Origin: an uncultured Bacteroidales bacterium
Lineage (GTDB): Bacteria; Bacteroidota; Bacteroidia; Bacteroidales; WCHB1-69
DNA length: 64,000 nt
Assembly: GCA_934699095.1 (NCBI GenBank)
Contig: CAKUVI010000001.1
Location: 1 to 64,000 of the forward strand
Reading direction: 5' to 3'
Positions 1 to 8,531 of the stretch are shown piece by piece. The notes beneath the pieces were generated by a model. That model did no database searches, had not been told where the DNA came from, and worked only from the letters and a program-made list of their open reading frames with translations. The position numbers and the translations under genes were made by a program. Positions within the stretch are counted from its first letter, which is position 1; the number at the start of each line of letters is the position of its first letter.

Positions 1-456
1 GCCGTATTGGCAATAATGACATTGGCGAGTGCATGTCATCGTGAAACAATTTACCTCGAAAATGACGGAAAACAGATTAGAGACAAACAGAACAAGTTTA
101 TCGGCACGTGGGTGCGCTGCGGAAGAGCACTGTTGACAGATAGTGAATGCACCTGCGACACCAGTTACACCGGACCAATTGACACACTTGTTTTTACTGC
201 CGACAGTGTTACTACTTCCTACGAATACACCAGTATCAAGACTTATCCCTATGAATTCTCAACCAATTATTTGTCCTTGTTTGTTTCTGTTTCAATCTTT
301 GATACTTTTCACGTGCAAAGACCTGCTATTATGAAATATCTCTTTTCTAACAATAACTCTGAATTGGTTATAGATAACTCTATATACACAACAACTCTAA
401 TATTCAGTGCAGCAGAATCGAAGAAGTATAAAATGTGCTTCAAAAAGGTTGAATAA
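1..456 (+). CDS. Probable lipoprotein, 5' end cut by window edge
   Basis: The frame is open from base 1, so the start codon lies before the window. What is visible is the end of a signal sequence, a run of Ala, Leu and Ile ending in LASAC, then a charged mature region. The Cys is a plausible lipidation site, although the -3 position is Ala rather than the usual Leu, so lipid attachment is an inference. The mature part of about 140 residues is rich in Thr, Ser, Tyr and Phe. It has an early GTW motif and alternating hydrophobic residues, as in small beta-barrel (lipocalin-like) lipoproteins of Bacteroidota. I do not recognise the family. An internal ATG near base 16 would leave too short a signal peptide, which supports a start upstream of the window. 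The next gene has its own terminator and promoter in between. Confidence 0.55.
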   Translation, partial: AVLAIMTLASACHRETIYLENDGKQIRDKQNKFIGTWVRCGRALLTDSECTCDTSYTGPIDTLVFTADSVTTSYEYTSIKTYPYEFSTNYLSLFVSVSIFDTFHVQRPAIMKYLFSNNNSELVIDNSIYTTTLIFSAAESKKYKMCFKKVE

Positions 457-550
457 TACTGAGATACACAAGGCTATCGTTGACCTGGTACAATAGTTCA
501 CAGTAGCTGAAAGTTTTTTGAATTAAAAAAGTATTTGTCTATAAGTTTTT

Positions 551-576
551 AAAGCGCATCTTCGTGCGCTTTTTTT
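551..576 (+). terminator. Rho-independent terminator upstream of ribE
   Basis: An 8-bp perfect stem (aaagcgca / tgcgcttt) with a 6-base loop, tcttcg, runs into a T tract. It ends the transcript of the lipoprotein gene about 95 bases upstream and sits directly before the riboflavin synthase promoter. Confidence 0.85.
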
Positions 577-578
577 GT

Positions 579-586
579 TATCTTTG
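579..586 (+). promoter_or_regulatory. Bacteroidota -7 promoter element for ribE
   Basis: TATCTTTG matches the TAnnTTTG consensus of the Bacteroidota primary sigma factor. It lies 21 bases before the riboflavin synthase ATG and abuts the T tract of the preceding terminator. No good -33 TTTG is seen. Confidence 0.7.
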
Positions 587-607
587 CACGTTTTTAAATT
601 AGAGGAA

Positions 608-1216
608 ATGTTTACCGGAATTATCGAAAAAACAGGGAAAATCACAAACATAGAAAAAGACAGAACCAATTATAATTTCACACTTGAAGTAGATTTTGCG
701 GAAGAGTTGAGTATAGACCAAAGCATGGCCCACGACGGCTGCTGCCTCACTATCGTAAGCATCGACAAGGCTAAGAAACAATATGTTGTGACAGCCATGG
801 AAGAGACAATGCTGAAGACTAACCTCGGCACCTGGAAGGTCGGTGATGAGGTCAACCTTGAACGCAGCATGCGCATGGACGGCCGGTTTGACGGACATAT
901 TGTCCAAGGTCACGTTGACCAGACCGCAGTATGCGAGAAGGTTGTGGATGAGAACGGAAGCTGGCGCTTCTATTTCACTTACGACCCCGACAAGAACAAC
1001 TTCACTGTTCCAAAAGGCTCTATCTCTGTCAATGGCGTCAGTCTCACAGTTGTGGATTCCGAAAAAGGCCGCTTCTCTGTGGCAATAATACCTTATACCT
1101 ACAAAGTCACTAATTTCCATGACTTCAAGCCAGGCTCTGTGGTGAACATCGAATTTGACGTTTTCGGAAAGTATGTGCAAAAACTTTTGGCCGAATATTT
1201 TGCAAACAATAAATAA
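608..1216 (+). CDS. ribE: Riboflavin synthase, alpha subunit
   Basis: Catalyses dismutation of two 6,7-dimethyl-8-ribityllumazine molecules to riboflavin and a pyrimidinedione, the last step of riboflavin biosynthesis, in the cytosol. The 202-residue length is normal. The protein begins with the family signature MFTGIIE and has the expected two tandem lumazine-binding domains. The first carries HDGCCLTIV near residues 41-49 and the second carries SVNGVSLTVV near residues 139-148. The ATG at 608 was chosen over an in-frame ATG at 575 because MFTGIIE is the conserved N-terminus and 575 lies inside the terminator/promoter region. A promoter lies just upstream, and the porW gene follows after 53 bases, so the two may be cotranscribed. 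The first repeat has His-Asp-Gly where Val-Asn-Gly is common, which I do not regard as disabling. Confidence 0.95.
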   Translation: MFTGIIEKTGKITNIEKDRTNYNFTLEVDFAEELSIDQSMAHDGCCLTIVSIDKAKKQYVVTAMEETMLKTNLGTWKVGDEVNLERSMRMDGRFDGHIVQGHVDQTAVCEKVVDENGSWRFYFTYDPDKNNFTVPKGSISVNGVSLTVVDSEKGRFSVAIIPYTYKVTNFHDFKPGSVVNIEFDVFGKYVQKLLAEYFANNK

Positions 1217-1269
1217 TAAGTTTCATATTTCTACGTTATCTATATTTCACAAACTAAATCAAAACCTCG

Positions 1270-3966
1270 TTGAAAAACAAGATTGACATATTGAGAATCA
1301 CAATCATAGGCGCATTTGTGACCGCCTTGATTATTATCACAGGGTGTTCTACCCATAAGAACACCTTCCCTAATCGTGCATACCATAACGTAACCTGCAA
1401 GTACAACGTCTATTGGAATGGTAACCAGGCAATGAAAGAGGCAGAAAAGGAACTTGCCAAAATATCCAAAGACAATTTTACAGTCACATTGCCCATCTAC
1501 AATTATCCTGACAAGACAGAGTTAGGACCGGCTTTGTCACATTTGGACCGTACTATTGAGAAATCATCCAAAGCCATCCACAAGCACTCAATGCAATTCA
1601 AGGGCAAAGAATACGTCAAAACCATCGACGACGCCTATTATCTAATGGCTAAGTCGTACTTTTATAAGCAGGATTACGCCCAGGCTCAGCGCGTGCTCAA
1701 CTACATCGTGCACAGCTATCCGAAGTCGAATATATACAGCGATGCGCAGGTGTTGCTTGCACGTTCCCAGATTCGCCAAGGCTATTACAGTGGTGCCGAC
1801 GAACTTCTTGAGACAATCCGCTATATGAACTCAAAGAAGAACAAAAAGTTCAACGTCATGTTCAATGCTGCCAAGGCGGAGTACCATCTGACAGCACCCG
1901 ACGGAGATGTGCAGGAGGCCATCGACTACATTCAAAGTGCTATCGACGCGCACCCTAAAAAGGATTTCAAAACCCGTCTGCAACTCATTCTCGGAGAACT
2001 CTACGAAGAGTTAGGCCAACAGTCGGAGGCACAGAAGCAGTTCAAGAAGGTTATCCAAAACTCTTCCGACTATGAGATGACATTCTGCGCGCAGATGCAT
2101 CTCGCCACAAACTACGACGGTTCGGCTTCTAACAGAAACTCAATAGTGAAGCTCCTGAACAAAATGCTGGACGACAAGAAAAATGAGAATTACCGCGACC
2201 AGATATACTATGCTCTCTCTGAAATCGCCCGAATTGACGAAGACGACGATCTCAGGATTGAATACCTTGCCAAGTCAGTGTCTGCATCAACCGAGAACAA
2301 CTATCAAAAGACATTTTCAGGTCTGACCCTTGCCGACCTCTACTTCGAGAACAACGAATATCGTAACGCGCAGCACTACTACGACACCGCAATGATGTCG
2401 ATACCAAAGAATTATCCCAACTTTGAACAAATCCAGAGCAAGGCGAACGTTTTAAAGGATTTGGTTGAGAAGTTGGATGAGATTGACCTTCAAGACAGTT
2501 TGTTGCGCATCGCCAACCTGCCGGAAGGCCAGCGCAAGGCATGGGTCAAGAAGATGATAGAGGAGTACACCGAGGCTGAGCGCAAAGCTGCAGCGGAAGA
2601 GGCTGAACGTATGCTTGCCATGCAGAATGCCGCCTCCTACACCAACGTCAACACCACCTCGTCAAACGGCAAATGGTATTTCTACAACCAATCTTTGGTT
2701 ACAGCCGGCCAACAAGACTTCTACAGAAGATTCGGAAACAGGAAGTTGGAAGACAACTGGTTCATCAGTAACAAGGCCCAGATTTCATTCGATGACATGG
2801 CACTTTTGAATGACCCTTCATTGGCCAAGGACACTGTAGAGTATGATGAGGACGGCAACCCGATAGCGGTTCGAGAGACCGACCCGAAGAAGGAAGCATA
2901 CTACACTCAGGACCTTCCACTAACCCAAGGTGCTAAAGACACTGCCAACAACATCATCGCAAAAGACCTGTACGAGACAGGTTTCATCTACCAAGACCTT
3001 TTGAACGACACGAAACGCGCCTGCAGTTCATTTGAAACACTGCTTAAGCGCTACCCCAACTGCGAATATTCTCTGCCTGCCATCTATATGCTCTACGTGC
3101 TGTACAACAACTCAAAAGACAGCAAGGCTGACGAATACAAGAACATCCTCCTCACAAAATATCCAGAAACTGACTACGCCAAACTCGTACAAGACCCGAC
3201 CTACTATCAGAAACTGGCAGAACGGGAAAAACAGCTCGAGAACAGATACAACGAAGTTTACGACGATTTCATGAACAAGCGCTGGCAAAAAGTGGTCACC
3301 GCCGCCAATGAAGTAATTCCAATCTGTCCCGACGAGACACTTAAATCCCAGTACAGCTACCTTCGCGCCGTGGCATCAGGCCAAGTTTACAATCAAGATT
3401 CCCTTATCTTGAACCTTACTAAGGTGGTCTCTGACTTCGGGAAATACCCTGTGGCAGATCTCGCAAAGACATACCTGTCCAATTTTACAACTGAGCAGAT
3501 TCAGAAAAGTTTGGGAACTTACAATGAAGAGACTGCAAAAGCTGTAATTTCACAAGTTACAAGCCAGGACAAGCCTGAAGTGAAAACCTCTTTCACTTTT
3601 AACCCGTCGGAACAGCACTATGTAGTGCTTCTCGTGAAGACCGCCAACTTGCCTCTACAAACAGTAAAACAGGACCTTACAAACTTTAATAAGGAGTTCT
3701 TCAGCCTTAAAAAGCTCATAGTCAGCAGTTTCTTTATTGACAACGAGCGACAGATGGTGACGATATCCAAATTCCCAAACAGTAATGAAGCAATGGACTA
3801 CTATAACATACTTGTCAAAAACGCCAATTACACTACCAATATCCAGAATGGCAACATAGAGGTATATGCCATGAGTGCCACCAACTACACTTCATTCTAC
3901 AACAAACGTGACGAAAGAGTTCATTATCCGCAATTTTTTAAAGACAATTATTTGAAAAAGAATTAA
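1270..3966 (+). CDS. porW: T9SS-associated TPR lipoprotein, PorW/SprE family
   Basis: Large lipoprotein of the type IX secretion machinery. PorW of Porphyromonas and SprE of Flavobacterium are needed for T9SS secretion and gliding and are thought to link inner-membrane and outer-membrane parts. The 898-residue protein starts at a TTG codon. It has a signal peptide of about 25 residues and a lipobox ITGC, giving the lipidated Cys26. The mature N-terminus (CSTHKNTF.NR.YH...KYNVYWNG) is the family signature. Residues of about 115-380 hold tetratricopeptide repeats. A Glu/Ala-rich coiled stretch follows near 435-460, then more TPR-like helices near 570-720. The C-terminal domain of about residues 780-880 (HYVVLLV, then FNKEFFS) is also typical. 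It is followed by bactofilin and AtpZ, a gene order I know from other Bacteroidota. Two T9SS cargo proteins occur elsewhere in this window. Confidence 0.9.
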   Translation: MKNKIDILRITIIGAFVTALIIITGCSTHKNTFPNRAYHNVTCKYNVYWNGNQAMKEAEKELAKISKDNFTVTLPIYNYPDKTELGPALSHLDRTIEKSSKAIHKHSMQFKGKEYVKTIDDAYYLMAKSYFYKQDYAQAQRVLNYIVHSYPKSNIYSDAQVLLARSQIRQGYYSGADELLETIRYMNSKKNKKFNVMFNAAKAEYHLTAPDGDVQEAIDYIQSAIDAHPKKDFKTRLQLILGELYEELGQQSEAQKQFKKVIQNSSDYEMTFCAQMHLATNYDGSASNRNSIVKLLNKMLDDKKNENYRDQIYYALSEIARIDEDDDLRIEYLAKSVSASTENNYQKTFSGLTLADLYFENNEYRNAQHYYDTAMMSIPKNYPNFEQIQSKANVLKDLVEKLDEIDLQDSLLRIANLPEGQRKAWVKKMIEEYTEAERKAAAEEAERMLAMQNAASYTNVNTTSSNGKWYFYNQSLVTAGQQDFYRRFGNRKLEDNWFISNKAQISFDDMALLNDPSLAKDTVEYDEDGNPIAVRETDPKKEAYYTQDLPLTQGAKDTANNIIAKDLYETGFIYQDLLNDTKRACSSFETLLKRYPNCEYSLPAIYMLYVLYNNSKDSKADEYKNILLTKYPETDYAKLVQDPTYYQKLAEREKQLENRYNEVYDDFMNKRWQKVVTAANEVIPICPDETLKSQYSYLRAVASGQVYNQDSLILNLTKVVSDFGKYPVADLAKTYLSNFTTEQIQKSLGTYNEETAKAVISQVTSQDKPEVKTSFTFNPSEQHYVVLLVKTANLPLQTVKQDLTNFNKEFFSLKKLIVSSFFIDNERQMVTISKFPNSNEAMDYYNILVKNANYTTNIQNGNIEVYAMSATNYTSFYNKRDERVHYPQFFKDNYLKKN

Positions 3967-3984
3967 CTAAATATAGAATCGCTT

Positions 3985-4380
3985 ATGAAAGAGACAGATA
4001 CTCGTGAATTCGGTGGTGGCGCAGTGAACGTCATCGCGCAAGGTACTCAAATGTTAGGCAATATGGTTACATCATCTGACTGCAGAATCGATGGCATGCT
4101 TCGTGGAAATATCGAATCAAAAGCGAAAATCATCGTTGGCAGGACTGGTGTTGTGGAGGGAAACATCCGTTGTTCTAACATTGAGGTTGAAGGAAACATC
4201 AAAGCAGAGTCTTTGGTGGTTACGGAACTGATATCACTCAAGGCAACTGCAAATCTCACAGGTAACATAGAGACATCGAAGATTGCTATCGAGCCGGGTG
4301 CGGAGTTCTCAGGCAACTGTAAAATGCGCAATTCACGCGCAATGGCACAGCCGAATCCTCAACAACCTGAGAAAAAATAG
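3985..4380 (+). CDS. Bactofilin, polymer-forming cytoskeletal protein
   Basis: Bactofilins self-assemble without nucleotide into filaments made of a right-handed beta helix and act as scaffolds for envelope enzymes. This 131-residue protein has the usual layout: a short polar N-terminus, a central domain of about residues 20-115 made of short beta-strand repeats with regularly spaced Gly and Ile/Val (for instance SDCRIDGMLRGNIESKAKI, then VEGNI and LTGNIE), and a Pro/Gln/Lys tail. It lies 18 bases after porW and 3 bases before atpZ, so it is very probably in the same transcript. There is no transmembrane segment. Family assignment is secure; the cellular role here (cell shape, or positioning of envelope machinery) is inference. 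Confidence 0.9.
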   Translation: MKETDTREFGGGAVNVIAQGTQMLGNMVTSSDCRIDGMLRGNIESKAKIIVGRTGVVEGNIRCSNIEVEGNIKAESLVVTELISLKATANLTGNIETSKIAIEPGAEFSGNCKMRNSRAMAQPNPQQPEKK

Positions 4381-4383
4381 TAG

Positions 4384-4626
4384 ATGAGCGGATACAAGCC
4401 CCATCAGAAGCAGTCCCCACTTCAACAATATGCCGTCTATTCAAATTTGGCATTTGAGATGGGAGCTGTTATTGCGTTGGGTGTATTCGGGGGTGTAAAG
4501 TTGGATAAATGGCTGGATGTCAGTCCTTTATTTACGATTGTGTGCTCGTTGCTTGCAATCGCTGCCTCTTTGTATATTGTTGTCAGATCATTGTCTAAAA
4601 TCAACAAACGGAAAGATGAACAATAA
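4384..4626 (+). CDS. atpZ: AtpZ/ATPase gene 1 family membrane protein
   Basis: Small protein of 80 residues with two transmembrane helices (about 17-37 and 47-67) separated by a short loop containing GGVKLDKWLD. That Gly-x-Lys-x-Asp-x-Trp-Leu segment is the hallmark of the AtpZ family. AtpZ, together with AtpI, helps assembly of the F0 c-ring or Mg2+ uptake for F-type ATP synthase and is normally encoded at the head of the atp operon. Here it follows bactofilin by 3 bases and overlaps the next membrane gene by 11 bases, but no ATP synthase subunit gene follows. The role in this organism is therefore uncertain. Confidence 0.85.
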   Translation: MSGYKPHQKQSPLQQYAVYSNLAFEMGAVIALGVFGGVKLDKWLDVSPLFTIVCSLLAIAASLYIVVRSLSKINKRKDEQ

Positions 4627-5044
4627 AATTCCAATCAGAAAATTCTCGTTCAGGATCATAGTGTTTTCCGTCATAGTGGCGGGTTTGTCTGCTCTATTTC
4701 AGTGGATATTCCCGTTATATGCGTCGCCAGCGTTGCCATTTATCGTTATTTTCTTCTTTTTTATTACTCTTTTCACTATCTACATCGTACTTCGCAATGA
4801 CAATGCGGCAAACCAAAGGCAGTTTTTTTCAGGCTACATGCTGTCGCGTATAATCAAAATACTCTCCTGCCTCATATTCTTGACTTTGTACATTTTTTTG
4901 AACAAGAAAGATGCCATAAGGTTCGCCATCGCATTCCTTGTCATCTATTTTCTGTTTGCAATTTTTGAAGTTTATCTGTTGAAAAAGGAAAATCAAGACA
5001 TATCTGAAAAGATTAATCAAGATAATCAGGATAAAAAAGAATAA
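4616..5044 (+). CDS. AtpI-like four-helix membrane protein
   Basis: A 142-residue integral membrane protein. Four hydrophobic segments are visible: about residues 10-30, 38-59, 76-95 and 101-119. They are followed by a highly charged Lys/Glu/Asp/Gln C-terminal tail of about 20 residues. In Bacteroidota a hypothetical protein of this size and topology sits between atpZ and atpB and is regarded as the AtpI counterpart; I base the call on position and topology rather than a clear motif. The ATG at 4616 overlaps the atpZ end by 11 bases, which implies translational coupling. A longer frame reaching back to 4517 lies wholly inside atpZ and is rejected. The gene ends only 4 bases before fprA. Confidence 0.65.
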   Translation: MNNKIPIRKFSFRIIVFSVIVAGLSALFQWIFPLYASPALPFIVIFFFFITLFTIYIVLRNDNAANQRQFFSGYMLSRIIKILSCLIFLTLYIFLNKKDAIRFAIAFLVIYFLFAIFEVYLLKKENQDISEKINQDNQDKKE

Positions 5045-5048
5045 AATT

Positions 5049-6248
5049 ATGAATAATTCCAGAAAAATCAAAGAAAATCTTTGGTATATCGGTGCTTCAG
5101 ACCGCCGTTTAGCCCTTTTTGAAAACATGATGCCGATTCCACGCGGCGCATCATACAATTCATACCTCCTAATTGACGAGAAAACAGTGCTTTTAGACAC
5201 TGTTGACCAGGCTGTTAGCGCACAATTCATCGAAAACATGATGGCAGTGCTCAGCGGCAGAAACCTCGACTATGTCATCATCCACCATGTTGAACCTGAT
5301 CATTTGGCATCTCTTCAGGAGGTTTTAGTGAGATACCCGCAAACGACAATTGTTTGCAGCATGCAGGCCTCAAGACTGATGAAACAGTTTATGGAAATAT
5401 CTGAAAATGTTAATTTCCAAATAGTTAAAGAAGGCGATACGTTGAACGTTGGCTCACATACCTTTAATTTTGTGGGTGCTCAGATGGTGCATTGGCCTGA
5501 AGTCTTGGTGTCATACGAGTCAACTGAGAAGATTCTATTTTCGGCAGACGCTTTCGGGACTTTCGGAGCAATAAGCGGAAACTTGTTCGCTGATGAAATC
5601 AACTTTGACACAGACTGGATGGCAGAAGCACGCCGCTACTATACAAATATTGTCGGCAAATATGGTTTTCAGGTTCAGAATCTGCTGAAGAAAGCATCGG
5701 CCCTGGACATTGCCATGATTTGTCCCTTGCATGGTCCGATCTGGCGCAATGATTTCGGCAAATTGATTGAGAAATATGATCTTTGGAGCCGTTATGAGCC
5801 TGAGGATCGTGAAGTGTTGATTGTTTACGGCTCGATGTATGGTCATACTGAATCGGCAGCAACCACATTAGCTGGTTTGTTAGCTGACAAAGGCTGCAAA
5901 AACATACAAATGTACGATGTTTCATCCACCCATGTTTCATATCTCGTATCCGAATCATTCAGATGCAGCCACATTGTGTTGTTTGCACCCACATACAACG
6001 GAGGCCTATACCCGCCAATGGAGAATTACCTTTTAGACTTAAAAGCTCATCTGTTACAAAACAGGGTTTTCACTGTCATAGAAAACGGGTCATGGGCACC
6101 AGTTTCCGCAAACGCTGTGAAAGCCATTCTCGGAGAGATGAAGAACACCACAATATTAGAACCTGCAGTAACATTCAAATCTTCAATGAAGGATTCGCAA
6201 AGAGCTGAATTAGAAGCACTTGCAAACGTGATAATCGAATCTATATAG
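5049..6248 (+). CDS. fprA: Flavodiiron protein, FprA family A-type flavoprotein
   Basis: Cytosolic enzyme that reduces O2 to water and/or NO to N2O, protecting anaerobes. The 399-residue length is that of a two-domain class A flavodiiron protein. The N-terminal metallo-beta-lactamase-like domain (about 1-250) carries the diiron ligands, including HVEPDH near residues 79-84 and CPLHGP near residue 225. The C-terminal flavodoxin domain (about 257-399) begins with VLIVYGSMYGHTESAA, the FMN phosphate loop. There is no rubredoxin extension. It lies 4 bases after the AtpI-like gene and 9 bases before the Nfn-type fusion, so all are probably in one transcript. The neighbouring pyridine nucleotide enzyme could supply electrons directly or through ferredoxin, but the electron donor is not visible from sequence. 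Whether O2 or NO is the main substrate cannot be read from the sequence. Confidence 0.93.
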   Translation: MNNSRKIKENLWYIGASDRRLALFENMMPIPRGASYNSYLLIDEKTVLLDTVDQAVSAQFIENMMAVLSGRNLDYVIIHHVEPDHLASLQEVLVRYPQTTIVCSMQASRLMKQFMEISENVNFQIVKEGDTLNVGSHTFNFVGAQMVHWPEVLVSYESTEKILFSADAFGTFGAISGNLFADEINFDTDWMAEARRYYTNIVGKYGFQVQNLLKKASALDIAMICPLHGPIWRNDFGKLIEKYDLWSRYEPEDREVLIVYGSMYGHTESAATTLAGLLADKGCKNIQMYDVSSTHVSYLVSESFRCSHIVLFAPTYNGGLYPPMENYLLDLKAHLLQNRVFTVIENGSWAPVSANAVKAILGEMKNTTILEPAVTFKSSMKDSQRAELEALANVIIESI

Positions 6249-6257
6249 TAAACAAAT

Positions 6258-8531
6258 ATGTATAAAATCGTCAAAAAGGAGGAGCTCGGCAAAGACACTT
6301 TCCTAATGGAGGTGGAGGCCCCGAAAGTTGCCCAGGCAGCTTTACCAGGACAGTTTGTAATCGTTAAATCGGACGAAGTGGCGGAGCGAATCCCTCTCAC
6401 CATCAGCGATACAAACCTGCCAGATGGAACTATCACCCTGGTAATAAAAGCGATAGGTGTATCCACAAACAAAATTGTCTCTTTCTCTGTTGGCGATTTT
6501 TTCCATGACGTTGTAGGCCCTTTGGGAAATCCATCGGCATTCATTCACCGCCCGATAGAACAATTGCGAAAAACAAAATACTGTTTTATTGCAGGTGGCG
6601 TGGGAATAGCACCCGTATATCCACTCGTGAAATGGATGACTGCACACAACATCGAATGTGATGTAATAATCGGAGCCCGCAACAAGTCGCTTTTGTTCTA
6701 TATTGAACGTTTTCAAAGGATTACAAACAATCTGTTCATTGCCACAGACGATGGCTCGGCAGGCTTCAAGGGCAACGTTACTCAAATGTTGGAATACCTT
6801 GTGAAAGAGGATGGACGCCATTATGATGAGATCACCGCCATAGGTCCCATGATTATGATGAAGTTCGTTTCATTAAAGGCCAAAGAATTGGATATTCCCT
6901 GTGTGGTGAGCCTCAACTCGTTGATGGTTGACGGCACTGGTATGTGCGGAGCCTGCCGCGTACAGATAGGAGGCAAGACAAAATTCACCTGTGTTGACGG
7001 TCCGGAATTTGACGGAGCACTAATTGATTTTGACGAGTGCATGCATCGTCAGGCTATGTATGACCACATTGAAAGTCGCAAGATATTGGAAGACGAGGAG
7101 TTAAAGGAGAATCACGTCTGCCATATCGGGGGAATCACAAACGAGGCCCCAGTGGCAAAGAAAAGGGTGCCGGTGCGCGAACAGAGTCCAGAGATAAGAA
7201 AAACAAATTTCAACGAGGTCTGTTTGGGATACAATGAGGAAGAGGCTGTTGAGGAGGCACGCAGATGCCTGCACTGCAAAAATCCCCAATGTGTCTCAGG
7301 ATGCCCTGTGCATATACGCATACCTGACTTCATCTCGCTCATAAAAGACGGAAAATTTGACGAGGCTGCCCAGTTCATACGTCAAGACACTGCTCTTCCG
7401 TCGGTGTGCGGCCGTGTCTGCCCGCAGGAGAGCCAATGCGAGGGTAAATGCGTGTTAGGACGGAAGGGCGATGCTGTTGCCATAGGTAAATTGGAACGCT
7501 TTTTGGGTGACTGGGCGATGAAGAACCATCTTCCGGTGCAAAAACCTGACAAAGAGAAGTGCCGCAGGGTGGCTGTCGTGGGCAGCGGCCCCGCAGGACT
7601 GACATGCGCCAAAGAGCTGCGGGCAAGCGGCTACGATGTGACAGTTTACGAAGCTCTTCACGAATTCGGAGGCGTTTTGGTGTACGGAATCCCAGAATTC
7701 CGTCTTCCTAAAAACGCTATTGTGAAACCGGAAATACAGACTATCAAAGACATGGGTGTAAGGTTTGAGAGCGATGTGGTTGTTGGCCGCACCCTTTCGG
7801 TTGATGATTTAATGACAAAGTGGGGCTATGAGGCTGTTTTCATATCGTCGGGTGCAGGTTTCCCGAATTTCATGAATATTGATGGTGAAAACCTGTGTGG
7901 TGTTGTGTCGGCAAATGAGTTTCTCACACGCAACAACCTGCTGTTCTCATACAAAGACAACTACCAGACTCCGAACTATGTGGGAAAGAGAGTGATTGTT
8001 GTGGGAGGCGGTAACGTTGCCATGGATGCGGCCAGAACCGCCACGCGCCTCGGTGCTGATGTGACTGTCGTTTATAGACGTTCTGAAGATGAACTGCCCG
8101 CCCGCAAGGAAGAAGTGCACCATGCCAAAGAGGAAGGCGTCAAGTTCGAGATGCTGACAAACCCTGTTAAAATCATTGGCGATGACAATGGCTGGGTAAA
8201 AGCAATCGAATGCACCAAGATGAGGCTTTCCGATCCAGATGAGTCAGGCCGCCGCCGCCCCGAAACTATCCAAGGGTCACAATTTGTGATGGAAACAGAT
8301 ATGGTGATTATGGCCATCGGAACAGCACCTAATCCTTTGATACACAGTACAACAGATGGACTTGACGTGAATTCCCACGGATGTATCATTGCCGATGAAT
8401 TCGGCGTAACCTCAAAAAAAGGTGTCTTCGCTGGCGGTGATGCCGTGTCAGGGGCTGCCACTGTGATTCTCGCCATGGGTGCCGGAAAAACGGCTGCCAA
8501 GGCTATCGACAAATATCTGTCAGAAAACTAA
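6258..8531 (+). CDS. Fused NfnA-NfnB type ferredoxin:NADP+ transhydrogenase
   Basis: A 757-residue fusion. Residues of about 1-275 are a ferredoxin-NADP reductase-like unit (NfnA, PyrK-like) with FAD- and NAD-binding folds and a [2Fe-2S] site: MVDGTGMCGACRV near 220-232 plus a Cys near 240. The Asp-Gly-Thr-Gly-Met-Cys form is that of NfnA rather than PyrK. Residues of about 300-757 are the NfnB / glutamate synthase small-chain unit. It has Fe-S ligand clusters (CLHCKNPQCVSGC near 336-348 and CGRVCPQESQCEGKC near 383-397), an FAD Rossmann motif (VGSGPAGL near 441) and an NADP Rossmann motif (VVGGGNVAMDAA near 582). NfnAB couples NADH, ferredoxin and NADPH by flavin-based electron bifurcation. 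Databases often name such fusions 'dihydroorotate dehydrogenase B NAD-binding subunit/glutamate synthase'. It is the last gene of the run and overlaps the converging comF by 4 bases. Confidence 0.88.
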   Translation: MYKIVKKEELGKDTFLMEVEAPKVAQAALPGQFVIVKSDEVAERIPLTISDTNLPDGTITLVIKAIGVSTNKIVSFSVGDFFHDVVGPLGNPSAFIHRPIEQLRKTKYCFIAGGVGIAPVYPLVKWMTAHNIECDVIIGARNKSLLFYIERFQRITNNLFIATDDGSAGFKGNVTQMLEYLVKEDGRHYDEITAIGPMIMMKFVSLKAKELDIPCVVSLNSLMVDGTGMCGACRVQIGGKTKFTCVDGPEFDGALIDFDECMHRQAMYDHIESRKILEDEELKENHVCHIGGITNEAPVAKKRVPVREQSPEIRKTNFNEVCLGYNEEEAVEEARRCLHCKNPQCVSGCPVHIRIPDFISLIKDGKFDEAAQFIRQDTALPSVCGRVCPQESQCEGKCVLGRKGDAVAIGKLERFLGDWAMKNHLPVQKPDKEKCRRVAVVGSGPAGLTCAKELRASGYDVTVYEALHEFGGVLVYGIPEFRLPKNAIVKPEIQTIKDMGVRFESDVVVGRTLSVDDLMTKWGYEAVFISSGAGFPNFMNIDGENLCGVVSANEFLTRNNLLFSYKDNYQTPNYVGKRVIVVGGGNVAMDAARTATRLGADVTVVYRRSEDELPARKEEVHHAKEEGVKFEMLTNPVKIIGDDNGWVKAIECTKMRLSDPDESGRRRPETIQGSQFVMETDMVIMAIGTAPNPLIHSTTDGLDVNSHGCIIADEFGVTSKKGVFAGGDAVSGAATVILAMGAGKTAAKAIDKYLSEN

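Noticed and set aside
4517..4615. Upstream extension of the AtpI-like gene
   Set aside because: The added 33 codons lie wholly inside atpZ in another frame, while the ATG at 4616 gives the usual short coupled overlap.
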